The notes under the pieces: model-generated
Told to the model about the DNA's origin: nothing
Databases searched by the model: none
The model's input: only the letters and a program-made list of their open reading frames with translations
DNA from: Bagarius yarrelli
Lineage: Eukaryota > Chordata > Actinopteri > Siluriformes > Sisoridae
Assembly (NCBI GenBank): GCA_005784505.1
Contig: VCAZ01000008.1
Location: forward strand, 8,824,763 to 8,888,762
Length of the DNA: 64,000 bases
Reading direction: 5' to 3'
Part shown: positions 1-11,435 of the stretch, one piece after another
Layout: each line of letters starts with the position of its first letter
Position numbering within the stretch: the stretch's first letter is position 1
Translations under genes and position numbers: made by a program

Positions 1-1189
1 GACAGTTGGAGATTGGCCGCACTCTTTGCGCTCACGGATGTGTGTGTGTATGTTTAAGCGGTTCCACATGGTTCAGAGTGGTTGGAAATAAAGCCTATGG
101 GAGCTTGGAAAACCCATATCATATATATAAGTCTGCACATGCCGAGTATGAAAAAGAGCTGAAAAATCCAATTCATACACAATCAGAAATAGTGCATGCA
201 TAGACTATTTCAGAAAAGATATATTAACCGACTTTTATCTATAAAAAAGTGTTCCTGTGAGAAAACACCAGTAGAAACCCCCTATAGTTAAAATAGCAGG
301 CGTGGATCGAGACGTGTACCACAGTGACGTCTGTACATCTGGTTCATTTCTGTAGCACTGGGCATCAAACTTTATAGAACATCATAGTGGAACCGCTTTT
401 CCATTTTCTTTTCTCTGATGTACATCATTCGGTGTTCTTGGCAGAGGAATCTCGTTCAGAACATTAGTATGAGTTATGAGGATGGTGTCCAGGTTTTTTT
501 TATAGAAGACACCTTAAAGCATCGGAATTAGACTACAGGGACTCTGATTCTTCTCATCCAGGAACAATAACTCCCACCTGAGAATTAACAGCAAGAAGTC
601 AGGAGACCTCAGCGTGGCAGGGCTTATAGGTTTTTTGGAAACGACTCAAGGGATTCTTCTATAAAACCACTCCCTCGTTAGTGCCAAGAATCTGTACGAG
701 GCGTTCTTATGGTAAAAAATGGTATAAATGTCTGCCTGTCATCGGCAAGAATGAAGGAATTTTCTCAAAATGTTTAGGTGTCAGTGTGTACCGGAGGATG
801 TGTTAAAGAAAGGGTTGGGGTTCCAGTCTAATTGCGACCCCTTTCTTAAATAGTTGAAATACTACCATGATTGTTTTTTTTTTTCTCTTCGTTATTAGTA
901 TTTTTTTCTTTGTTAGCTTGTATTAATCTGTTTTTGTTTCTGTTTCTGTTTTGTTTGTTAAAACCTTTAGAACGTGTTTCTATCACTGCACTAAAATGAC
1001 GTTATTAACGACATCATTACCTGCAAACGACACCTCCAATTTACACTCCCAGCATCTCATTACAAATGCAAAGGACAGATGATTATTTCCAATTTTAGTT
1101 TGGATTTTGTTTGATATTAATAATTATAATAATAAATTCAATGACGATGCTGTACAAAATAAAATGCTCCCCTGCTTTTAGGTCTAAAT
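1..1189. other. Unique-looking DNA, no feature recognised
   Basis: AT-rich DNA without a recognisable repeat, RNA gene or credible exon. A T-run lies near 873-884. The only open frame here (65 codons near the left edge) has no family resemblance and ends in ordinary sequence. Confidence 0.6.
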
Positions 1190-1500
1190 CTTTATCGATG
1201 GTCACTAATTGGTTTTAGGTCCTAATTGAGCCTTATCTTGCACTATTGGACGACGCTGTTCCCCAATAGAGCTGAGTAATTATCATGTACTTAATGGTGC
1301 AGATTCAATAACCTTGAACAAGACTGAGATCAAGATTGAATTATCGGTGAAATCCAAGTGTTTCATCGGCATTTATTGTTTTATATGCAAACGCCACCGG
1401 TTCCCGCAAAAGTTCCCGGTCTGATCTGGATGTAAATATATTATCCCAGCTAACTAGCGGTTCGTCAGGTCAGCCTTTTAAGCAGATCTGACATTGGCTC
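1190..1500. promoter_or_regulatory. Candidate conserved non-coding block (weak)
   Basis: A repeat-free stretch of mixed composition with a TAATTATC homeodomain-type core near 1277 and several ATT/TAAT cores. It resembles fish developmental enhancers only in texture. There is no direct evidence of conservation, so this is inference and may simply be unique DNA. Confidence 0.2.
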
Positions 1501-2013
1501 CTGTTGTAAAATTTTATTACACACTTCTCTTCCACCTGGCTGGGTAGACGAGTCTCGATCCATAGAATATAATGAGCTGCACCTTCAGTATACACCGCTG
1601 TTAATCACTGTAATGGTAGAAGTTTGTGTTTGTATGTATTTCCCAACACCCCCGAGATCGGTAACAGAAGCTTGGTAAGGGCTTTTAATTGTCTCTTTGG
1701 ATCCTTTAATATCGATAGTAGCTGATGCATAGCCTTGTGGTACTGTACTCAGCTTTTTCCCTAATTGGGCTAAGGTTAATAGACCTTAACCACTCTCACA
1801 CACACTTTCATTGTCTCCCTCTATTTTCTTGCGGCGCTGATGATTGCAATGAGGTTGTGGGGCTGTGTGCTGTACTAAATCATGCTTTCCGAAGACAGGA
1901 GCAGCATGCGTCAGGAAAAAAATATGGTCTAATCTGTTTCACTGATAGCAGAATTGTGTGTCTTTTCCTATCTCATTAGGCAGAAAGCCAGTGACAGCAT
2001 CTGGTTCGGTTTT
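1501..2013. other. No feature recognised
   Basis: Unique-looking DNA with short open frames only. The 84-codon frame at 1725-1979 shows no known domain. Confidence 0.5.
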
Positions 2014-3147
2014 ACAGGATTTAGACAAGAGAGTAAAAAAAAACGCATACGGATTAGAGACATAACCGTACGGATATTATGTTGTAATCAGATGCAAATG
2101 TAGATAAATCTTATGAGGGAAAAGTTCCGGGAAAATTACTAATTCCCATCAACCATGCAAATTTTTGTTCTCCTGATTTAACTGTGTAAACTGTAAACTT
2201 TAAATCGAAAATTACAAGTTACAACCTGTTAATTTGAGCAATTACGTAAAAATATAAACATAATTATAATATAAAAACTTTTAAAACTAGAAAGTTAAAA
2301 GTAGGGCTGTACGATATTGGGAAAAAAACTGACATTGCGATATTTAGTTTGTCTGCAATATTTATATTACCATATGAAAAAAATATACCAGATGACTTAA
2401 ATAGATGTATTTGGAAATAATTTATTATTTTAGATTTATTGTGTTGATTTTGTAAGGGAGTGCATCTGCGTAAAAAACACAAATTGAAGACAACTGACAA
2501 CAGAATGATGGACGCCAGAGAGGGGAGGGGCCAGTCTAATGCGAAAAGGGCCCTGCGAGGATTAGGTATCGGTATCTGAGTACAGAATTTAGACAAGAGG
2601 GTAAAAGAAAAAACGCATACAGATAAGAGATGCAACTGTTCAGATATTATGTTGTAATCAGATGCAAATATAGATAAATGTTATGAGGAAAAAATCCCTG
2701 GAAAACTCGTAATGTCATATTGTCTTCTGGTCAAAAAATTTTGAAAACACAGAAATTTAAATAAGGGCTACACGATATTGGGAAAAAGACGACATTGCGA
2801 TATTTTGTTATTCTACGATATATATTTCAATGTCAATTGTATATGAAACTTGGAACCGAAAATTACGAGTTACGACATGTTAATTTCTTGCAATTACATA
2901 GAAATATAAACATAATTATAATATATAAACATTTAAAATTGGAACGTTAAAAGTAGGGCTGCACGATATTGAGGGGAAAAAATGACATTGCAATATTTTC
3001 TTTTCTTGAAATATTTATATTGTGATTTTTAAAAAAAATTCACCAGATGACCTGAACAGCTCAATTTGGAAAGAATTTATTATTTTAGAATGATTGTGGG
3101 GATTTTGTAAGGAAGTGCGTCTGCGTAAAATACAATACACAAATTAT
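2014..3147. repeat. Duplicated segment carrying hAT-like transposon ends
   Basis: Two blocks recur in the same order. Block 1 is 2014-2145 and 2582-2713, sharing GTTGTAATCAGATGCAAAT and most flanking bases. Block 2 is 2193-2488 and 2844-3147, sharing AAATATAAACATAATTATAA and a GCGTCTGCGTAAAA-type segment. A transposon-end motif beginning AGGGCT and followed by ACGATATTG occurs at 2303, 2764 and 2955. The shared sequence extends beyond these ends, so this is local duplication of an already inserted element, not three independent insertions. The copies have diverged by small indels, so the event is old. Confidence 0.75.
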
Positions 3148-3532
3148 AATCATAAATAAATGCAATAGAACAAACATTTATTTGCTTTATGTTTTTTCTG
3201 GAGATTTACAAACAAAACATAAAATCAAACTTAACGTAAAATCAAACATAACATGAAATCAAACGTAACAATCACACTCTATAGTCTTTACCGTAAAAAT
3301 TTAGTACTTTTAAAATACTACAAAAGTCATTGTTTCTGAATGCTTTAAATTTGTTTGAAATGTTTACACAGCAACAGGACTTAAAAAAAAATATACAAAT
3401 GCTAAACTTTCACTTTTTACTTGTTCAACTTTGCTTTTAATCCACAAATCACAAGGACATTGCAGATGCTGCGATGGGACTATTGCAGCCATCGCAATTT
3501 CAATGCTGAAACGATATATATCGTCCCGCCCT
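2955..3532 (+). mobile_element. hAT-like non-autonomous DNA transposon (MITE)
   Basis: The left end reads AGGGCTGCACGATATTG. The right end, read on the other strand, is AGGGCGGGACGATATATATC, giving imperfect terminal inverted repeats about 580 bp apart. The 'GGGCTGCACGAT' end is one I know from fish hAT-type MITEs. The interior has no transposase frame. Flanking octamers (TTAAAAGT and GGTGAAAA) do not match well, so an 8-bp target duplication is not demonstrated. Confidence 0.65.
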
Positions 3533-5080
3533 GGTGAAAAGCTGCCTAAAGGACACCATTTTTTACTGGAGCAAAATATAAATAATATTACTTTTACAGT
3601 TCAAACTGTTTTAATAGAATTATGTTATAAAGCAGCAACAATTTTACAGCTTGTCTTTCTGGCGTAATGCTTAATCACCTTCTTAAATCCTCCTCCTTTC
3701 CATGCGCTCAGTGATGGAGAAGAAAAGTATTATGTATTTCCATAAAGTGATCAAACAGATCCCAGACCTTTTTGTGGCACAGCTTAGGTTTTCTTTGGCA
3801 GCCAGTGGCTTGATGTATGGCCTATGTTCTTTTACAGCATTAAGAGCAGGACGTTTATGATGTATGATGAAACTGGTCATAGTGCACGGCTCCATAGTGC
3901 ACTAACGCGTCCCAGCCTGACGTGGAATGCGGTTCTTGGCAGGATCAACAGTGGCGGCCTTTGACAAAAACGTACCGCGTGAATGGCTGCACTCTCCTTA
4001 TACCTACATTCCTCCTTGAATTATTTCGTTTACAGTTAGCCGCTGTTGTCATACATGATTATTGATTTGGAAGGCTTTTTACTCATCCTGTAACTTTCCA
4101 AAGATATGTTATTGCTAAGGGTCCACACAACTAAGGCTTACTTAATGTTTTTCTTGGGGACTACTTAAAAGTAAAATGCACAGATTTTCCTTAGCACGGT
4201 CCCACCTTCTCGTACTTCTTGTACACACACATGCATTTACACATTCCCATATAGAGACTTTCCCAGTTTATACTCCTAAAGACTAAATGAAAACTAAATT
4301 GCGATATTGGATGAAAAAAACAAACAAATGAAAAATAAATGACCTCTCTGGGGATCCATACAATTGGTAATCCAGTCTTTTCCTACTTGATTGTATTTCC
4401 TGCTGAATGAAGCTGTAAGAAAAGCTATTTTCTTGATTAGCTACTTACCGTTCTAGCGTTTGTAGTGAACTGAATATTGACTGCAATAGAAAAAAACCTA
4501 ATTTGACATTTTACTTGTCTAATATCAATGATCTTTTGTTTACTTTAAAGACCTAATGTTAGGAACAAAATTCCCCCTGAGTCCACACACAGACACATTT
4601 TTTTCATAGTCACTCTAGGTACAGAGAAGCTTAGTGAATGTAATAAAGTTACATGCAAGTAAGACCGGAGATCCTGGTAAGGAAAAGAAGGTAACAAAGT
4701 TATTTGAAAACTTCAAATAAAAATGATTGGTTTAACAGACCAATTCAGGGTGCTGAAGATGCTTATAGGTCAAAAAAGATTTTAATGGAAATACTACTAT
4801 AGAAAGTATAGACAATCAAAGCTTCTTAAGAAAATCTGAGAATTTAAGTAGGACAGACCGAGCAATTCCACAAGATGCTCAGATGCAGAAGATAACAGAT
4901 GCAAAAATTTAGGATTGGCCTTTGGTAGATACTCTGACCACCTCAGTAATGATACAGTCCTAATATCTGCACCAAGAATAGGCAGACTGGCTGAAATGAT
5001 GGATGCAGAAATTGTTGGCTTAAAATCCAGCCCTCTGGTAAAAAGCCTGGTCAGCACATCAGTGGTACAATAAACAATAT
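3533..5080. other. No feature recognised
   Basis: AT-rich unique DNA. The 122-codon minus-strand frame ending near 4797 overlaps the start of the adjacent Tc1-like relic and resembles no protein I know. Confidence 0.5.
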
Positions 5081-5400
5081 ATTGCCAAAAGTTTGTAGAT
5101 ACCCGACCATCACAAACATTGTACATAGTACGACATGCAGTGGAATGCTTTAAACGATTGTCCAAGCTTTAAGTATGAATAAATAATATTAAATAAGTCT
5201 TTTCCCAGATTTACATCCCGTTTTTCTGTTTTTGCTCTTTTGCCACTACAATTTGGACCTTAAATGTGAGAAATGTGTTCATTCAGCTACAGTAGTATTA
5301 GTAAGATCAGGCACTAATGTCAGCTAAGGAAATCTGTGGTGTAGTCTCCATTCTGGTTTATCCCAGCTTTAATTCCAGCTTTGTGCAGAACAGTCAAGGT
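5081..5400 (-). mobile_element. Tc1-like transposon relic
   Basis: It begins with a terminal-repeat-like TATTGCCAAAAGTTTGTAGA followed by ACCCGACCATCACA. Further in, 5278-5340 (TTCATTCAGCTACAGTAGTA and onward) matches the transposase 3' region of the same family seen at 41829-42450, read on the minus strand. Many small deletions and stops make it non-functional. The far end is not identifiable. Confidence 0.6.
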
Positions 5401-6216
5401 TATAATACTAATGGAGATCATAATATACTTAGTCTTAGTGCAGTGGTTTCGTAGAGTAGTGCAGTGTTATAAAAGGCAAAGGCTGGTGTGAAAACAGGTA
5501 GTTATAGGAATAAAAATATTAGAAAAAATATCTGCCATGCCGCACCGCCCCGCAGTGTTCAACGAGCAGGTTTCGCTCTTCTTTTAGCCGTCGTCACTGC
5601 CGTCGTAACCCTAAATATTCTGCTCTATGAATTTGCATTCTGTTGAGTTGTTATACCCTATACAACACTTTATTCATCGACCGCTGGCGTTCAACGGAAA
5701 AGCAAAGTCCACTATAATAACACGGTGGCAAGAAATTTCTAGAATACTAATAAGAAATTTGGTTCGCGATGCTACTGCCCAACACTTACTATTAAATAAA
5801 AAATCTCTGGTGGCAGAAAAGTAATTTGCAATATTTTATCCCTGTTCATTAATTTTACTATGCAGATGTTAAGTTTAATTGATTTTAAGTAATTCACAAT
5901 GCCTTGAAGTAAAAGTGTGATGGAGAGCAGTCTATTTTAGTCAGCTTTTTAACAGACAGCTCAATAGTGCCCCTGCAATTCTTAAGCTTCCTCGCTGTTC
6001 AGAAGGCATGGATTAGTCCTACTTCCCGTCTAAAAGATGAAAGAGTGTGTGTGTGTGTGTAAGAAAAGAGAGAAAGCGTGCATGTGCTCCTAATTGATTC
6101 ATACTTGTATAGATCTGACCTTTAAATAAGTGGTCAGTAATCGGCTCTCCTGCAAGGCAGCTGATTGATGCTTCGCTGAAAGAAGGCACCTTCAAAGGAA
6201 GCATAGTCAAGTAACC
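5401..6216. other. No feature recognised; short GT run
   Basis: Unique-looking DNA with a (GT)n run at 6044-6060. A 65-codon frame at 5627-5824 has no recognisable domain. Confidence 0.5.
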
Positions 6217-6425
6217 AGAGATGGATAAAGTACCCAAAAGCAACACTTAAATAAAAATACCCTCATTTTACTGGGAAATGACTTTGGTAAACGTTAAAGT
6301 CACCATTTAGGAATATTACCCGAGTAAAAGTTCTAAAGTATGTGATATTTATAGTAAGTAAGCAGGTAAAAGTGTTTTTTATATATTAAATGTATTGAAA
6401 GTAAAAGCGCGAGTTAACGAAAAAT
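6217..6425. mobile_element. DNA-transposon fragment of the 'AAGTAC/GAGTAAAAGT' type
   Basis: Runs of GATAAAGTACCC, CCCGAGTAAAAGTTCTAAAG and GTAAAAGTG recall a common fish DNA-transposon end rich in 'acttgagtaaaagtac' words. Related pieces occur at 44590-45060 and 48353-48450. Only one end seems present and the superfamily is not assigned. Confidence 0.45.
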
Positions 6426-7059
6426 AGAAAAAAAGATATATACACAGTTTAGCAAGATTTTCTTTCATTTTCTTTTCTTTCAATTAATCACGAGTGTTTA
6501 TGATTTTAAGTATAATAATAATTAGTGGCAGGCGGTGTATTTGGTACCCATACCCAAACTTACAGGAAGCAGTGCAGCAAGAAAAACAGCTCGAAATGAA
6601 GAGAATAAACTGTTGGGAATAAATGAATACAATTTCATGGAACAAATCTTAGAATTTAGCTTTTAAATGTAGATCCACAAGTTACGAAGTAGAGAAAAAT
6701 GGGGGAAAAGTCGGTATTTCCCTTTTTTTTCAGCAAAAAGTTTTCTTGTAGCTGAGTTCACATGGACCTCTTTGTTGATTATCCTGGTACTTTTTTGGAC
6801 CTTCAAGATAGTAGTTACCATACTGGCTATGGGCGGTCCAGAGGGCCCTTAGATTGCATCAAAAATATCTTAAAATGTGTTCTGAAGATGAAAGAAAGTC
6901 TTATGGGTTTGGACAGAATTGATGATCTGGTCTCCAGACTTGCATTCAAATTTGTTCTCCACAATGGTTTTTGGAGCACCTGTTTAGGTCAACATACCTG
7001 TGAAGTTAAATGTTTAGGTTTATATGGGCTGGGAGGTGAGGATTGTTAGTTAGGATGAT
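6426..7059. other. No feature recognised
   Basis: AT-rich DNA. The 95-codon frame at 6762-7049 has no recognisable motif and runs up to a transposon fragment. Confidence 0.45.
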
Positions 7060-7190
7060 TCTAAGGGCCCATGCACTTTGGGGGCCCCCAGTAATCTGTT
7101 TTATTAGTAGTAACAGTGTGGAACGGGTGTAAAAAAGGGCCCAACCTTATAGTTTTTCATAAGGCCCAAAATTGTTAGCGGCGCCCCTGG
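7060..7190 (-). mobile_element. DNA-transposon terminal fragment
   Basis: The segment ends in AAATTGTTAGCGGCGCCCCT. Read on the minus strand this is CAGGGGCGCCGCTAACAATT, an end I associate with a widespread fish DNA transposon with GGGCCC-rich interior. GGGCCC-type words repeat at 7066-7090 and 7136-7142. Family from memory; no second end found. Confidence 0.4.
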
Positions 7191-7360
7191 CAGGGAATAA
7201 TGAGATATTATTGTACAGAGTGCGGTAAAGCTGAATGCCTGTTTAATATGATCTGTACGTCAGGACCACCCTCGTAGCTGCATATGAAAGAGTGTATTGT
7301 GGTCAGGTATGCTGCTTCAACATGGCTAGCATGTTTAAAGCTTCGGTTATAGTTATAGCT

Positions 7361-7475
7361 ACTTTTACATTTCTGGAATTTGGCAGAAACGCCTTTAAAA
7401 TAGGGCCTTGCTTAGGGGCCTAGCAGTGGTAGCTTGGTGGTACTGGAAAATTAAACCCATGATCTTCTGAACACT
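7361..7475 (-). mobile_element. SINE A fragment (tRNA-derived)
   Basis: Family definition used below: a tRNA-like head with box A (GGCTCAGTGGTTA-like) and box B (GGTTCGATTCC), a central GCTGGGCCCCTGAGCAAGGC, and a tail CTCTGGATAAGAGCGTCTGC. This copy shows, in reverse, the tail word TTTGGCAGAAACGCC, the centre AGGGGCCTAGCAGTGGTAGC and the decayed head. It is internally deleted between tail and centre. Confidence 0.7.
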
Positions 7476-8707
7476 GGGTTTGATTGAATTTACCACTGAT
7501 TTGTACTATAAAATTGCACATTTTATTATGAATTTTATTTATGATGGTTTGACTTAAGTTGACTTAAGTATTGGTTTCTGCATTAAAGCCTTTAAACAAA
7601 ATGTTTTTTATTTATATTTTTTGTCTTTATTAATAGGACAGAGGGATAAAATGGGGGATATAGAGGTTGGACTGGAAAGAACCCGAGCCGGGAATTGAAC
7701 CCTGGTCACAGGAGCCTGAATTCATTTTTGATAACACAGAAAGTTAGCATAAGGTAGTATTTTTTTCTCCAAACCCGCCATTACCACCCTTTATGGTTGC
7801 CAGTTTTTAAGTCTTGCCAGAAATCCTATTTGATGCGAGTGAAAACAGAACAAAATGACACTGTTGCTGCTCAGGATCATCTTGGCTGTACAATGGAAAA
7901 AGAATTTAAAGACACTGGTACTGAACTTCCTGTTTATGAGCTTAAAGGCTTTAAATAGTGGAAAGTTTCGTTTCTGTTTGTACCTTTATCAGCTCTTTAT
8001 CAGTCTTAGTAGGCAGCATTGGATGTGAGGCTTAGTGACACTTTCATAGATCCGGTTACACACACACTTTAAAGGGTAGTTTTTACTGAGTGGGGAGGCT
8101 TGAAGATGGCAGCCAGCTGGGCAGATCATTACATTTTGCAGCTTCTTTTGCTGTAATTGCAGGATTAAGATAAGTTAAAGGAATATTTTGTATGTTTAGA
8201 GTGCAGACATCATGAACATTAAAAAAAGACCTTCATTGAGACCTAAACAATGATTTTTGAGGAAAGTTTGGCTCAATGTTTGTTTTTTTGGTTTTTTTTT
8301 TGCTTTCCTTTCACTTGTTCGGTTAAGCAGTAAAGGTCGTTGCACAATGAGTTTGAAATTTTCACGTTGAAATATAAATACTAACATTACGTCGATCGCG
8401 CATACACACTTCCTCAGAAACTGAAAAAAAAAATAGAACTGGGTTCAATTTTTTGCCTTTTCGCATCCGTAGCAGGCATTTCGAGCCGTTTCAATGCCTG
8501 AAACTACATATCATACAGTAGTTTGTATAATAGTTGTAGATTATGTTGTTACATAAACAACACACTTAGATTTGCAATTGTGTTAACTATACGTGGACGC
8601 CTAAATTGTGACATAAACCAAACACACTTGTTTACTTTTTGCGTTTCGCATACACATCGTGACTGTAAAAAAAGAGGTACAAATACTTTTACGTTTGATT
8701 TTTTTAT
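7476..8707. other. Mostly unique DNA with one tRNA-like scrap
   Basis: At about 7680-7715, GCCGGGAATTGAACCCTGG read on the minus strand is a box-B-like tRNA/SINE word, with no box A found. The rest shows nothing recognisable. Confidence 0.4.
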
Positions 8708-8738
8708 CGCTCTGGATAAGGTCGTCTGCCAAATGCCA
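8708..8738 (+). mobile_element. SINE A tail fragment
   Basis: CGCTCTGGATAAGGTCGTCT followed by GCCAAATGCC is the characteristic 3' segment of SINE A, lacking the final bases. Nothing upstream matches the head or centre. Confidence 0.65.
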
Positions 8739-8766
8739 GGAATGTAACAAATAAGGGTTTAATTAA

Positions 8767-8875
8767 ATGATAGCCTTCAAGATCCAGTTTGTGTGTATGG
8801 GATGTGGGCTCGGGTATAGGGGTGGCGGTAAAAGGGATTTAACTTGACTAAGAGGGGCATTCGCTCGAAATAGGT
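8767..8875 (+). repeat. Interspersed repeat E, intact reference copy
   Basis: It shares ATGATAGCCTTCAAG with ATCCAGTTTGTGTG, then TATAGGGGTGGCGGTAAAAG and a TTTAACTTGACTAAG-like run with the split copy at 27885-28345. The family is not known to me. This uninterrupted copy shows where the other was split. Confidence 0.55.
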
Positions 8876-8971
8876 TAAGAATTATTCATATATGGGATCG
8901 AGAGAAACCTGAAATTTTTAGAAAAGCTATTATATCATTTCACTGGTCTGGTGGACACTGTTGGTGGATTT

Positions 8972-9122
8972 ATATTTACATTTACAGCATTTAAGGCAAC
9001 AGTGGCAACTTGGTGGTGCTGGGAATCAAATCCTGATCTTTCAATTAGCAGTCCAAAACCTTAATCACTGACTTTAAGCAATTAGTGATCCGACACCTTA
9101 ACCACTGAGCTACCATTTCCCC
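8972..9122 (-). mobile_element. SINE A, internally rearranged
   Basis: The tail word TACATTTACAGCATTTAAGG runs directly into CAACAGTGGCAACTTGGTGG, so most of the tail-centre region is deleted. The head end is partly duplicated: two CACTGA-type segments and two 'ACCTTAA(T/C)CACTGA' words are present before the terminal GAGCTACCATTTCCCC. Confidence 0.75.
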
Positions 9123-9308
9123 AACTTTGCTGTTTGGATGTAGATTTGTGTAGTTGTGTATTTTAGTTTTATACGTGATGCTTCCAACAATAACATAAAA
9201 TGGTGTCACAAATTTTTGGAATTATTGATTAATCCGTTTTTTTTTCTTCTAAAAAGTGTGTGATGTGTACGTCTGCCTGCCATTTCTAAAACTTTGCAAG
9301 AAGGGGAA

Positions 9309-9336
9309 GTGTGTGTGTGTGTGTGTGTGTGTGTGT
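9309..9336. repeat. (GT)n microsatellite
   Basis: An uninterrupted GT run of about 14 units, directly upstream of a SINE A fragment. Confidence 0.95.
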
Positions 9337-9338
9337 AG

Positions 9339-9455
9339 TTAGGAGTTAAGGACCATGCTTTAGGGGCCCAACAGTGGCAGCTTAATAATGTTGGAAATCT
9401 AACCTAAAATCTTCTTATCAGCTGTTTAACACTTTACCCCAGGCTACCACTTTCC
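9339..9455 (-). mobile_element. SINE A fragment
   Basis: It carries the centre TAGGGGCCCAACAGTGGCAG, a decayed box-B region and the head remnant GGCTACCACTTTCCC. The tail is missing and its place is taken by the GT run. Confidence 0.65.
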
Positions 9456-10349
9456 CTTTTTGTTGTTTTTTAGACGCACAAGGTCCCTCCACACTATAAG
9501 TTCTTAACCTTGTGCGACAGTAACATTTAAGAAAGAATTAGAAGAATTTTATAAATAATATCTGCAAAATGATTTGGACATACAGACATTCTGTCCTGCA
9601 GAGAGCAGTTGTCAGAGACTAGGGGGTTAAATTAGCCCCTGGTGATTAGGAAGGTTTTTGTAGTGTTATAGTTATATAAGTTAACACCTTCGTCTGCCTC
9701 TGAAGTGTGTATGTGTGTGTGGAGTCATGGTTGTGTTAGAGTAGGGAATTAAGGGAAAGTCCCTGCTCTTTTCATGCCACACCTGGACACACTCACATTC
9801 CACCAGCCACTGAAGGACCTTTGTGTGTGTGTGTGTGTGTGTGTGTTCAAGCATATGGCCTCCAGTTGTGTCCTAACATGCTAGCTCTGCCTGTGCCGTT
9901 CTGAGCCTGCCGTCATTAACCACATTAAAGCACTCTGAAGTGTGTATCCTTTAAATTCGCCTTTTCCCATGTTTGAAGGTGTGTGTCTACCTGTAAGTAT
10001 GTGAATCACTTGGGGCTATTTATACACCACCATCTGCTCCCACTCTATCTTCACCTCACCACCAGAGAAGGGTAGGAAGGACAAATACACACACACACAC
10101 ACAACTCTATTTGAGCATGCAGAGAGTTTTAAATAACAGGACACTCATGGCCTTGTTTTTCTATCGTCATCATCTTGTCTCTTTTGTCCTAATCGGTCCT
10201 AAGGGTGAGACTCATCACTGCTGGAACCACACACACACACCAAACACACACACAGCAAAGAACAGGGGTTTGCTTCTCATTGCTCACAGCTTCCTGTGTA
10301 TTGTTCAGTCTGTGACAGGATACTGGCACTGAAAGACAGATAACACACT

Positions 10350-10350
<1 letters not shown>
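9456..10350. other. Simple-repeat-rich DNA without genes
   Basis: It holds (GT)n at 9822-9846, (CA)n at 10087-10103 and short CA runs around 10230-10255. No RNA gene or exon is visible. Confidence 0.6.

Positions 10351-10405
<55 letters not shown>
10351..10405. repeat. Compound (GT)n(GA)n microsatellite
   Basis: Twelve GT units (10351-10374) pass without a break into about fifteen GA units (10375-10405). Confidence 0.95.
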
Positions 10406-10406
<1 letters not shown>

Positions 10407-10506
10407 ATTGTTATGTCTGTAAAAGTTTAAAGTCATTGAGTTTAAATGCCAGACTCTTTGCCAATCTACTCAAATTACAAATAAACTAAACATAATCTCA
10501 TATATA

Positions 10507-11352
10507 TGAGTCATCAGATATATGAGACTCGTCCCCCCAGGTGAGAAATGCTAGACTTATTCCCTAATTTATATATATATATATTTATCCCTCAGTCAAA
10601 TAATCAAGACTCATCCACTAAATCAGATTATATAAAAACGAGTCTTTCCCCAACTCTGTTAAGAGACTCATTCCAAAATTGGATATACAAGACACATTCC
10701 CTGAGTAAGATATACAAAACTTATCCTGAGTCACAAATATGAGACTCATCCCCTAAAACAAATCCATGAGACTCACCCTCCATCCTCCCCCGGTCAGATA
10801 TATGCCACTTATCCCCCCAGTTAAATATACAACACTCAGTCCCTGAGTCAGATATGCAAGACTTATCCCCCAGGTTCAGATTTATGAGACTCAGACCCTG
10901 AGTCAGATATGCAAGACTTATCCCCCGAGTCAGATATGAGACTCATTCTTCAAGTCAGATCTACAAGACTTATCCCTGAGTCTGATATGCAAGAATCATC
11001 CCCCAAGTCAGATATGAAACTCATCCTTTGAGTCAGATATGCAACTCTTACCCCCAGTCAGATATTCTAGACTTATCCCTAAGTCAGATCTACAAGACTT
11101 ATCCCCCGAGTCAGATATGCAAGTTTTATCCCCCAAGTTAGATACCCAAGACTTATTCCTAAGTCAGATCTACAAGATTCATCCTGCATCAGATATCCAA
11201 GAGTTATGCCCTCGAGTCAGATATAAGACTCATCCCCTAAATCAGATATGAGACTCATCCTCGAAGTTAGATATGAGACTTATCCTCCAAGACAGATATT
11301 TAAGACTTACCCCCCCGAGTCAGATATACAAGACTCATCCCCCAAGTCAGAT
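10507..11352. repeat. Decayed ~27-bp minisatellite, about 30 units
   Basis: The consensus monomer is roughly ACTTATCCCCCGAGTCAG plus ATATGCAAG. Monomers range from 24 to about 30 bp and few are identical. Two types are visible: one ending in CAAG and starting ACTTATCC, the other ending in GAG and starting ACTCATCC. From about 10767 to 10985 they alternate strictly, which implies a dimeric higher-order unit of about 53 bp. An AT-rich insertion sits near 10565-10585. The 70-codon frame at 11039-11251 only reads the repeat. Confidence 0.9.
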
Positions 11353-11364
11353 CCTATGATAAAC

Positions 11365-11435
11365 CTAAGCAGTTGTGGGTTAGGGGCCTTGTTCAAGGGC
11401 CCAGCAGTCTGAAACTATAACTATTGATCTTTCAT
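11365..11435 (-). mobile_element. SINE A scrap at minisatellite edge
   Basis: AAGCAGTTGTGGGTTAGGGG, then CCTTGTTCAAGGGCCCAGCA, is the SINE A centre on the minus strand. It abuts the last minisatellite unit. Confidence 0.6.

Noticed and set aside
7680..7715. Possible tRNA gene (box-B-like word)
   Set aside because: No box A, no cloverleaf; more likely a SINE scrap. SINE heads elsewhere in the window were likewise not called as tRNA genes.
11039..11251. 70-codon repetitive frame
   Set aside because: Translation of the ~27-bp minisatellite.
10507..11352. CRISPR-like array
   Set aside because: Periodic ~27-bp units, but without unique spacers and in a eukaryotic genome; it is a tandem minisatellite.
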